A DNA stretch of 64,000 nucleotides from Brachycybe producta. Taxonomy: Eukaryota; Arthropoda; Diplopoda; Playtdesmida; Andrognathidae. The translations under genes were made by a program, and so were the position numbers. Positions 32,001 through 44,000 of the stretch are shown piece after piece (positions within the stretch are counted from its first letter, which is position 1; every line of letters starts with the position of its first letter). The notes beneath the pieces are model-generated. The model was not told the origin of the DNA, did no database searches, and saw only the letters and a program-made list of their open reading frames with translations. The stretch lies in contig JAUPFP010000011.1 in assembly GCA_036925085.1 (NCBI GenBank), positions 4,555,628 through 4,619,627 on the forward strand, written 5' to 3'.

Positions 32001-35000
32001 TGTACACACGTGTGTGCATGTGTATGCCCGTGTACACACGTGTGTGCAGGTGTATGCATGTGTACACGTGTGTGCATGTGTGCGCATGTGTATGCACGTG
32101 TACACGTGTGCGCATGTGTACGCACGTGTACACACGTGTGCACATGTGTGTGCATGTGTATGCATGTGTACACACGTGTGCGCATGTGTACGCACGTGTA
32201 CACGTGTGCACATAGATAAACACACTGTACACATGTACTCGCGTACATGACATAGTTACATGTGATGTGCATGCGTCATACATTTGTAATAATATGGTTT
32301 AAAAGGAAAATACGCCACATGTATTCTAATGTAACATTCCCGATTTCACAAGGTTAGCAGAGAGATCTCTGTTAGCCATTCAAAAGTGTCGATTGAATGT
32401 TGATTATTAAGTCTTTCGGTTGATTGGCTCCTGTGTTGTATACTTAACCACCAGGGACACAAGGGTTGGTACCTCAGGAGTCCAGAGGTAGAAAATGGCG
32501 TTGAGATGTCTTCTTACACGTGGCTGCTGGAGGCTTGCTGTCCGGTAGAATCATTGGCTATGTGACGGCTATAACATTAAGTCCCACTCCCAAGAAATAA
32601 CTGAGTCCACACATAGAAGTTATATTTCAATAATATCTTTTATTCACAATAACAGTGACTCGCTGTGGATTGAGAATAGCAGAGTGACAGTATCGTTCTG
32701 TAGCTGTAACCAGTCTGCTTCTCAATCCACGCGGTCCTGCTTAAATACTCTTAATAACAATTAAAACGTATGATTGTAAAACAAAGGCGCCAGGTGTGTC
32801 CAAGTCTCATGGACACAACCAGGACCTTTAATTAATTATATAAAATATAAACGAAAACATCTACACCGTGAGTCAGGAAATCGGGCACCCTTTTTAAACA
32901 TTTAATAACTTGGTCAAAAATCATCCGATTATTATGAAATTTGGCACAACTGTAGATGAAATGTTAACTAACATTTTGCCTATTTCAATGTGTTCAAAAT
33001 GTCCACCGCCAGCTGCAACACGCGTTTAGTCGTTCTGCTTATTGGTAGGTCGAGCAACAGTGAAAACGTTTTCATCTGAGAAAAATATGAAGCTCACTTT
33101 GTGTTCTGGGAAACGACGCAAAAGTTGTTTGCAACGTGAAAGACGAGAGACTTTGTTACTTTCAGTTAATTCTGTTGCCCGATGTTTTTTAAACATTTTA
33201 AGTTGAGTTCCTTTTTGATTATTCTGGACACAGAACTTTGCAAAACACCTGTCAGACGAGCAATTTCATGTTGGGAGCGATCTGTTTGCGGTTGTTCTTC
33301 CTGACTCAAAATGAGCTTATTAACGGCGTTGATGTTATCGTCAATGAGCGCAGTCCGGTTTCCCCCGCTGCCTTTCCGATGCAGAACAATTGCCGGTTTC
33401 GTTTATCTTTTGAAGGTGGTTCAGGCCGCGTAAACTCCATCCTTTGTTTGGAAATTCTTTAAGAATTCGTTTAGCAATATAATTTTTGTTTTCACGAAGA
33501 AATTTGATGGCAATTTTGTCTTCTTCAGTGAATGGCATTTTTAAGCTAGCAGACGAACCAATTGGTAATCGCGCCACTGTGCTACAGCGCCCTCTGCAGA
33601 CCAAAAAACTCTGTGGTGAGAAATTAAAGGTGCACTGATTTAAATTCTAAAAGAAGGCATTCTTATCTACAGTTGTGCCAAATTTCATAATAATTGGATG
33701 ATTTTTGACCGAGTTATTAAATGTTTAAAAAGGGTGCCAGATTTCCTGACTCACGGTGTATAAGATGTACTAAAATATAACAATCAAATCTAATTAATTA
33801 TCTAAACGAAAAAGACTTCTTCATCCTTTTCGTCACACCTGACGGGAGTTTCACTGGCCAAAAAGTTCCACATCGTCAATTCTTCTAGGAATTATCCTAT
33901 AAGAATTGATGATACAATTCTTTTGCCGTGTTTTACTCATCCTGGGGGTAGGGAGGTATCGACTGGATATCTCCCAACCACCCCCAAGCATAAGATGAAA
34001 CTTGTCTCTATAATATCTAAACTACAGAGTGATTCTAAATGTAAACGATCGAATTCGTCACACTAATATACCAAAATTATAACAGAACATAGAAAGGAAC
34101 ACCCCTCCTAAATAATAGAAAAGTCCCTCTTTCGAATGCTACAACTGGAAAGAGGAATAATCTCGATTTTTTTTAAAAAAATACGTTTTTAAAAAATCGA
34201 AATTTCATATATCAAATCGCTCTAAAATTTCAATTTTGTTCAACCCACAAAAAATTACGACCAAAAACTTAAAATGTGTTTCTAAAAAATTCATAAAAAA
34301 ATAACCCCTGTGTAAAAGTTTCTGATTGTTAGTTAGGAGCATCATATTGACCCACGAAATCAAATAAAAAATACTGAATGTCTATCTCATTCCGTTCTTG
34401 AGTTCGACCCACAAAATCGGGGTTCCGTACACACAGACATCCTTTTTTTCCCTTTTCTTGCATGATCATATATACCTCCATTGCTCTTTAGAGGGTCAAA
34501 AAGACCAATAATATGAATCTGTCCTAGCAAAAATCTTCCTAATTTTCTTACAGTGGTCAGCCCTTTCCATGTATAGTGCTTTATGAATATCACTGGACTG
34601 CGGTTTAGGACAATCACCCCGTGTAATTTTTCCAAACAATTTCAAACTTAACTCAGCCCTGCGATGTGCCAAACTATGCCATTGTAGCACTGACAGCATC
34701 TCAGTGACACTATCTGTAAATTTGTGCCTGCCACAAACAGACCTAGCGGCCTTATGCTGAACCATTTCAACTGAATGAGTGTGTGACAGAGTGAGGATTC
34801 CATACACTGCAGCAATACTCAAGATGAGGCCGAACAAGTGCTTGATAGGCAATAGTTTTAATTTGAGCTGGGCAGGTGCCCAATGTTCTTTGACTAAAAC
34901 GAAGCATTTGTAGAGCTTTCCCAGTAACATGATCAATGTGTTTTTTTCCAAGAAAGGTCATCTGTCATTGTAACCCCCCAAGTACTTATAACACTTGACA

Positions 35001-38000
35001 CTCCGAAGAATTGTGTCATTCATACTATAATTGAACACAATTGGATTTCTACCCCGAGTAAGCCTCATAACACTACACTTTCCCTCATTCAACTGAAGTT
35101 GCCATGTATTACACCATCCCTCAATTGCCTTCAAGTCTAGAGCTAATGTTTTGCAGTCTTGGATGCCATCAACCACTTTGTAAATTAGGATATTATCAGC
35201 AAATAGTCTACAGTTGCTGCCAACTGTGCTAATGAGGTCATTAATAAATATTAGGAACAAAAGAGGACCCAGCACACTACCCTGGGGTACACCAGATTTA
35301 ACAGCCAACCACTCTGAGTGAGACCCATTTACAACTACCCTTTGTTTCCTATCACTTAAAAAAGAAGTTACCCATTTGGTTACCTGCCCCCCCAACCCAT
35401 ATGCTGCAACTTTTGCCAGAAGTTTTGAATGTGAAACAGTGTCAAATGCCTTACAAAAGTCAAGAAACACCATGTCAACCTGTTTACCATTGTCTAAACA
35501 TTTCTGGAGGTCATCCACTACCAGGATAAGTTGAGTCTCAAAAGATCGCCCTCTCAGTAAACCATGTTGATTATCAGAAATGAGATTGTGAGATTTGAGA
35601 AACTTAATGCAGACAGAGTATATGATATGGTCAAGAATTTTACAAACCACTGAAGTTAGAGATACAGGCCTATAGTTTGCAGCTTCGGACTTATTACCTG
35701 ACTTAAATATTGGGGTAACATTTGCTAATTTCCACATACTTCGAACAACCCCTTGATCCAAAGACTGCTGATAAATTAGCTGAAGAAATGGTCCCACGTC
35801 CCTAGGTAATTTTATAAGAACTACTGCATGAATTCCATCTGGCCCCCCACTTTTATTTTTATTAAGGATGAATAGTTGGTGGATAATGCCCTTGGTATTA
35901 TCAATAATATCCCCCAAAGAATGCATTGTTCTAGATTCAAAAGCATTAGGTGTAGTATTTTCATCTGCTGTAAAAACACTCCTGTATTGTTCATTCAACA
36001 AAGAAGCTTTCAATTCTGGGTGTGATATTAGTTCTCCGTTTGCCCCAACAAGAGCTGGAATCGAGTACTCACCAGCCCGAGAATGCTTGATATACCTCCA
36101 AAACAGCTTTTATCTTTGATTTTGTAAGTGACCAATTAGAGGATTCTGAAAAATACTTCTCAGAATCCTCGTCAGAATCCTCGCCCGTGTTTTTCGGCAC
36201 AGAGCAGACCGTTTAAGACAGATAAATAAAGTGTTACTATGTGCAAAAAGTTGCTGACGTCTTTATTTTATATCTTCTAAGTCGAACAAGAAACGTTAAC
36301 ACTTCCTCATTTAGAAACATCGATTCAGGTGCAAACCTGGATACAACACTCTAAATGGAATCAGGGAAGACGACACAAACGTCTAAAAGTGTTGCCTTAG
36401 GAAATAAGCTATGTATTTTAAAAGAAATACGAGATAGTAAGAACATTCTGTTTAATTTCAAAACACTTGTAAAATAATCTTACTGTACCTACCGTTTGAT
36501 TTAGGTAGAAAATCTTTGGTTGGTAACAAGTGTTAGTAACAAGTTTGTCCACTACACTTTTTAGCTACCAATAATCTTTTGTGGTTTACAAGTAATTCAC
36601 TTGTAAAATTGTAAAAATTCAATTGTAATTACAAATGTGCACTTGTATTTTGTGAAACGCTAGTAAGTAGATATTTTACAAACTTGTAAAAATTTACTTG
36701 TTACTAACAAGACTTGTAGTTTTCTGAAATGGGCCCCTGATGGTCGGCCACCTTTGCGACTCATTGTGACAACTATTGTGATATACTAGACTAGTGGGGT
36801 AACCCATCATAAATGACGGTAGCAAAATTCTAGTTTAATTTTGCTACTAAAATTATTTAACTACTAGTGGGGTAACCCGTCATAAATGACGGGAGCAAAA
36901 TTCACAGGCAATTGTGCGCATGCGCGTCGTTTTTTTCTTTTTTTTTACTCCTTTCATTTCAATTTCAGTCACCCCCTCCCACTTTTCTCTCTCCCTCTCC
37001 CCCTTCTACACTTTCCAAAGGAAGAGTTCAACATATAGTTGACCTTGAGGAAAAAAACGGTTCATTTATTCAATTTTATATAAATTCCGACGTGCTTCAA
37101 TGGTTTTTGTTACTCCACACACACACACACAGACGTGGGATATTATATATATAACTAGTGGAGTAACCCGTCATAAATGACGGGAGCAAAATTCACAGGC
37201 AATTATGCGCATGCACGTTGTTTTTTCCTTTTTTTTACACCTTTCATTTCAATTTCAGTCACCCCTCCCACTTTTCTCTCTCTCGCCCTTCTACACTTTC
37301 CAACCTTTTCCCCTCACCCCCTCCCACTTTTCTCTTTCTCTCCCCTTCTACACTGTCCAAACTTTTCCCCTCACCCCCTCCCACTTTTCTCTCTCTCCCC
37401 CCCCCCTTCTACACTTTCCAAAGGAAGAGTTCAATATATAGTTGACCTTGAGAAAAAAAAACGGTTCATTTATTCAAATTTATATAAATTCCGACGTGCT
37501 TCAATGGTTTTTGTTACTCCACACACACACACACACACAGACCTGGGATATTATATATATAATTTTATTTTATTTTATTCAAATACGTCATTTTATTCAA
37601 ATACTTCATTACAAATGACATTTTGTGTGAATGTCTGGTTGTCATGAAGTAATTTGACTTGACCACTTGCATTTTTATAAGCACCTTAATATTGTTTGAG
37701 TTCTTGGATCGGGAGAGCACGACATAAAGTTGACCGTGAGAAAAAACCGGCTTCATTTAAATTTATATAATTTCCGACGTGCTTAAACGTTTTTGTCATT
37801 GTTTGTACAGTGTTATACACAGACAGACAGACATTATAGATGGTTGCTGCAATAATTGCTTACAATAATTGCTTAGACTAAGGCTGGAGATTAGTAGAGT
37901 AAAATAATTAGTAACATACTGCAGTTGCTACAAATGAAGTGAATGTATGTTGATGACTATGATGAGTCATAACATTAGGGACTTCCCCATATTCTTAAAA

Positions 38001-41000
38001 AGGTAAACTCATTTTAGCCCATTTTAACCCATAAAGACACGGGCTAAACCTGGTTTAAACTAGTGGGCTGTGCTAAATAAGTAAAACCTGGGTTTTTTTG
38101 CCAACCCTGAGCGTGTTTTTTTTTTTAATTTACTTGGCATTATAATCGTCATAGAATTGTATGGAAGTTTACTATAACGGGATCCCACTGAGTATGCAAG
38201 AAGCATATCATTTTCTGTTGGCTGATGGCTTGACGTTTGGCGAATACCAGGTTTATGCTCATTTGTCACGTCTTGGATACATCGTAGTGCGGCATCAAAA
38301 ACGGTATATTGTTTTTTTTGTTGTTGTTGTCGTCTGTATACTTTGAAACTTTTTTTTATGAGTTGTCATTAAAATTTGCTTTTTAATTGCCTTTATTTAG
38401 AATTTTAAAATGTGGTTTGAAATGCGACAGTTTCAAGGAGTCGTCCAGTGACGTGGTAAAATCCGATAAACCACTGTCGACTATTTCTAAGCGATTACTT
38501 GAAATTAGCGGAACATCGTGTAAAAGGCAGTGTCGTGAGGGATTTTCATCAGAGACAAATGTGTATCAAGCTTGTTTATTAGTTAGACATTCCGAATGTG
38601 TTATTCCGTGCACGTACGGAAAAAATGTGGCCCGATTTCCACAACTCGAGAGACGGTTTATTCCAAAAAATGTATGCATTTCAGATCAGAGTCGTGTCGT
38701 TGACTTGCGAAAATGTGCCTCGAAACAATTAAGAAATCGTGCGCGAAGTGTTGGTACGAAACGTCGACGACATGATGGTGGGAAGTGGAGTAGAACAAGA
38801 TCCGAAGGCTTACCACTCTCACAAACTCGTAATCAAAAGTACAGAAAACGATCCGATCCTTGGAACCCTTATCAGAACGACACACAACGGTACAGTGAAC
38901 GGAGCCGTTACGAAAACCTCAGTCACCGATTCAATGAGAGGAACCAAAATCTAAATCGCGAAAAAAGGTGCAGTGAGTGGAACCATTATCGAAATGACAG
39001 CCAGCGAATCCATCAGTGGAATGGCGGGTTGGTGTCGGAGGCTGGCCAACGTTCATTTGAAAGATTTTCTCAGTATTGTAATTTTGAGCAGGCATCGGCA
39101 GAAACTGACTCGTGTACGAGAAACAGTAACGAGATCTATAAACTCTCTTCGTTCACTGGCCAAGGTACTTCTCAAAGTCTTGATTCAAGTTTAGTTCCTC
39201 GGTCTGGTTATTCCAATTCTATTGTTCTAAACGACACTTATCGAAGTTCTCGTCAAACTTTTTCCCAACGATTTAAGTCTTTGAATTTTGTCCGCGAGTC
39301 CAGTAATTCCGATACTACGTCGAGAAGCAAGAATGACGACCATATACCAACCTCGGTGGTTGACCGACATTCTTGTAGTTTGGCACCAGCTTCTCCAAAA
39401 TCGAATGTTTTGGTACAAGAAGACGGTGACAGAAGAGCGTGGTTTCCTGTTTATACTGAGAGTACCTTTTGGAATGACTGTGAACCACTTTCTAAAACAG
39501 CTGATTCTTTTTGGGACGACAGCAAAGATGACAGTGAAAAATTTTCTAAAGCAGGTGATGTTCAATCAGGGAATGCTGAGCATACAGAAACATTGGAATC
39601 AGCCGATCGCAATGTATTCGTGGAGCAAAAGTGCCGTACTCAAAGTCGAGTGATGACGTCTGCTCAATGTTGGAAGCAGTACAAGGATGAGCGGTGTCCT
39701 CCTCGTCAACAATGTTCAACATTACCAATTTATGAACAGTTACCTACGCCAAAGATTAAACCATTATTACAAATCACAGATTTGAATGACACAGGTATGA
39801 CAGGTTGAAACTTGTTTGTGTGACTGCGTCAAACTAAATTTCATCTGGCTTTGAAATGATTAAATTACATAAATTAGAGGTGTTTAAACTCGTTAGGTTT
39901 TTTTTTGTTTGTTTAATAGGCTACATCGAAAAATTACTTTGAAAAATCTCCGCAAAGAGCGCTAGCATCGTTTTTCTATTTGAGCCCATAGACCCGATGT
40001 TAAAGAAGAAATGTTAATTTTTAAAATACACAGTCGCGGTAATGTTTATTTTTCATATTTAAAGTTGTCCAATATTAAGTTTTCAAAGTGCAATGTGCAC
40101 CTTAAATATATGCTGATCGAGTGATAGTACGACAAAAAATTGGTAAGTTTGGTTATATTTTTAAAATATATTTCGAAATCACGAATTTCTAACTCTTAAG
40201 CCTCGTTTTCACTGTGATAGTGGGAGTAGATCGTGAAAGTAGCTGTCATGAAAGTTACGATAGTTCATTCTCATGATAGCAACTGTCTACGCGTCTTGAA
40301 ATAACGTGATAGTTCTGTCACATGACAGTGTGACGTCTACTTCATAGATATCATTGAGCCAACAACAGTGTTGCCGCTCCCTCCAGAAGCCAAATATCCC
40401 TACAAAGTGGATATTTCCCTACAAGCTGTCACACAACAACAATTACTATCGCGACAGTACTATCAACTATCTAGTCAAACGAGATAGTGTGATAGTGCTA
40501 TCACGACGGTGCGATAGTGACTATCATGTGGTGATGTTAGTGAAAAACAATCGTAAAAACGGGGCTTTATGTTAAACTCCATTGAGTACGCCCTCATAAG
40601 AAAAAAATCCATTAAAATGTTTCTAAACTACCTAAAAATAATTAAAAAAAAACACAAGTAAACCACAGTGAACACAACACATTGGCACACGTGCTGCTGA
40701 TTTTTTCAAATTATTTTAGGTATTTTTACAAACATTTTCAGGGGTGCTTTTTCTTACAAGCGTGCGTACTCAATGGAGTTTTAACATAAGAGTTAGAAAA
40801 TTCTCGAATTTTGAAATAATTTTTAAAAATATAATAGCACTTACAATTTTTTTGTCATTCTATCACTCGACCAGCATATATTTAAGGTGCACAATTGCAC
40901 TTTGAAAGCGTAATATTGGACAACTTTAAATATGAAAAATAAACATATTGCCGCGACTGTATTTTAAAAATTAACGTTTTTTCCTTTAACATTGGATATG

Positions 41001-44000
41001 GGCTCAATACAAATTTTTCGAAGTAATTTTACGATGTGTAGCCTTTTTACATGTAAATTGAGCTTCATTATATGGGTAGTTTATTCAGTTATTTTTTTTT
41101 AAATGTCAAAATCTGAAACCTCTATGTTTGCCCTTGTTTCACTGTTCATTTATTTTTTGCCATTTCTGATGTCTATTTTGATAAAACAAAAACACATTGA
41201 GTAAGCTGTTTTTATACATTCAGCGTGTCTCTTTATGGCAAATAATTTTTAGGTAAATTCCCTTCACAGGTGGCATGTCTTTTTGGGTTAAATGTTCCAT
41301 TAGATCACGTGCCCCATTCGATCAATAGAGCCTTTAGGATAAATGTAATTATTATAAACTAGTGGGGTAACCCGTCATAAATGACGGGAGCCAAATTCAC
41401 AGGCAATTGTGCCCAGCATTAGAATTTTTTTTCCTCCGCCCTTTTATGACGTCAGACCAAGTAACAAACCAAATTGATGAGGTTCATAAAAAGGCGGAGC
41501 AAAAGAAATTCTAATGCTGGGCACAATTGCCTGTGATAAACTGTAGTTTAATTTTGCTACTATTGTAACAATGTAGAGCTCTTGTTACGGGGCTCAGGTC
41601 GTAGACTCTCTTGACTAGAGCGGATACCGCTTTTCGTTAAGAGAGTTTGGGATATACTTCCTGAGTCCTGCTGGTGCCGGGGTCGTTCTCCTAGATACTT
41701 CTTGGTTTCGACGTTGCTGGAAAGAATGTTTAAAAACAGGCGAGACGAATGCAGTTTCTCGTTATACTTCTTTTAATGACAACAACCATCAAGAGTACAT
41801 TAAAAGAGAAGAGTTTTGGGTGTGGCGTGCTTTCGCCACTGGACCATGGAATGAGTAGTTTCATAGTTTCAGTATAAGAGAATGGACCCAGAATCTATCG
41901 AAGCACGGTCTTTTATACCCAGGGCCTGTGCACACCTCTTCAGGTGTACCCATGCATCTACGGGTATCCATCCGCCGATACCAGAACCAGGATGTCTTGT
42001 AGCTTTGGGGTCTCGAAGAGGGAGGGAAGGGATGGAAGTGCGTCCCTCACATCCCCAGAGACCCCCAGGCTAGGGGAGGGACGGGAAAGTGAAATACAGG
42101 GTGTTACACTATTATCCCCTCCCCTTTTTTATATTTGAAAGAGTAAATGAGTGTTTCATTTTCTCTAGTGTGCGCATGCGCGTCATTTGTTCCTTTTTTT
42201 ACTCCTTTCATTTCAATTTCAGTGTCCCCTTCTCCTTTTTCCCCCTCCACGTTTCTCTCTCCCTTTTTACACTTTCCAACCTTTTCCCCTCTCCAATTTA
42301 ATATCATGGGGTTCTTGGATAGTGAGAGTGCAACATATAGTTGATCTTGAGAAAAAAGTGGTTCATTTATTCAAATTTATATAAATTCCGACGTGGTTCA
42401 AGGTTTTTGTCCTTGTTTGTACAGCGTTACTGAGGGAAGGCAGCAAGGAGACAAAGAAAGATAGACGGGGCTTCATATATACTGTATATGTTGAAACGAT
42501 ACGTCCAGGAGCGATCCTGGCTCGCTTAGTTTTTTTTGGATCGTTTGTTTACTTTTAGAGTGGCCTGGAACTTTGTCAACCCTCTGTACTCACGTACAGA
42601 GGATTGACCCAGTTCCATCAGCTGATGACGATGCCAATATCCTGTCTTGGGTCCCCTTTTTCTCCCAGTCCACCCCTTAATACAAAGAGATCGACTTGAT
42701 AAGCCTCAGCATTAAGTCAATGGGGTTGTATTTTTCTGGGAATATTAGTTTTTAAATAGAATGAGTCATATTTCTATATTTTGGTGACCACTGGTCAATC
42801 ATATTGATTGGTCAGTTTGGTTTTTGATTTTGATTTTGCCCAATCAGAGAATACTGAGAAAGTGTTCTCAGTATCCTCTTTTTGGGTATAAATAGCCGTG
42901 TATTTTTATGTAATTCAGAGATTCTGTAGATAGAGAATCTATGCCCGATTTGGGATAGACCTCAATGAGAAATGTAAATAAACTGTTATTATACTTAAGA
43001 GCCTAGATCCACGTCCATCTTGTTGTTTTGAGCAGACGACAACGAGACAAATGAGTGTTCTTATATAGTGTAACTAAAACTGAAAGAAATCGCTTCACAA
43101 TCGCTCAATTCAAATACAGTAAAGTGCAAAATGCAATAAAAAGTATTGTTCTTCACGTGCTCGATTTATATAATTTATGAAAAGGTCCTTCTATTTTTAA
43201 ATAAGGTTCAAAGTCGTTCGTTTTTTCAACCCCATGTTAAATCCCATAGGATCAAAAACCGCCCCACAAACATTTGAAAAACTCTTGTTAAAACTGATTT
43301 AGAACAATAACAAAATAATTAGCGCATACATTCATGTATTGGCTTCACGATGTTTCCTTTTTATAAATTGTGAAAATGTCCTGCTATTTTTAATAACGTT
43401 TAAAATCGTACGTTTTTAAACTCCATGTTAAGTCCCATAGGACTAAAACACCGTCCAACAAAAGTTAAGAGTACTCTCATTAAAAATGATTTAGAGCAAT
43501 CAGAAAAATTAGCACGTACACTTACATGTGTTTATTACCTTCAGGATTATTCCTTTTTCTAAATTTTAAAAGGGCTTTCTATTTTTAAATAACATTTAAA
43601 ATCTATCGTTTTTTTAACTCCATGTTAAGTCCCATAGGAGCAAAAAACCGTCGCCCAAATATTTGAAGAACTCTCGTTAAAAACAACTCAGAACAATAAC
43701 AAAATAATTATTACGTGCATTAATCTACTGACTTCACAATGTTTTCGTTTTATAAGGTTAGCATGCGAAATTATTTTTCTATTAATTATTATGTGACTTC
43801 GAACCGGGAGAAAAAACGTTAAAAAACCGTTTTTCCATCAACAACGATCACAGCGCCTACATTCGGAGAAATTTTGAACTAAACGATGTATCTAGCCTCT
43901 TAAAGCAGTTTTCAAGTTATTTTTATCTTTTTAAAACGAAACGAAGGACTTCAACATTTTATCATCTAGCACTATCAACCCAGGTCTAAACTTGGTTCTC

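Larger units (their letters stand above)
31377..34470 (+). repeat. Repeat element with alternating purine-pyrimidine tract, copy 2 (inside the LINE)
   Basis: It shares both flanks with 29820-30760: GGATTCAAGGAACCCTATAG on the left; AAAGGAACACCCCTCCTAAA and AGGAGCATCATATTGACCCAC on the right. The alternating tract is longer here (about 31457-32234). A solo LTR (32330-34062) is inserted in it. Confidence 0.7.
31159..36120 (-). mobile_element. Non-LTR retrotransposon (Jockey/CR1-like LINE), 5'-truncated and interrupted
   Basis: The reverse transcriptase reads on the minus strand from about 36115. Blocks: SGGPDGIHAVVLIKLP, NVTPIFKSGNKSEAANYRPV, LISDNQHGLLRGRSFETQL, DMVFLDFCKAFDTVSH, SGVPQGSVLGPLLFLIFIND and CRLFADNILIY. 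The catalytic FADD is FADN here, so this copy is probably dead. A frame change near 34955 separates the RT from the C-terminal part (ALVRPHLEYCCSVWNP, VEMVQHKAARSVCG). The very end (FVFPRVIFKRQWNSLPEAVV) and the 3' UTR lie at 31159-31376, because a 3-kb repeat is inserted between. The 3' tail is (TAATTG)-like. Other tails of this family are at 11740 and 57620. Confidence 0.85.

Noticed and set aside
31457-32283. Long Cys/His/Thr/Val ORFs on both strands (up to 252 aa)
   Set aside because: They exist in several frames at once because the DNA is an alternating CA/TG/CG/TA tract. Composition, not coding.
38658-39728. Other-frame ORFs within TSEN54 exon 5
   Set aside because: Shadows of the true frame, which joins upstream and downstream TSEN54 exons in phase.
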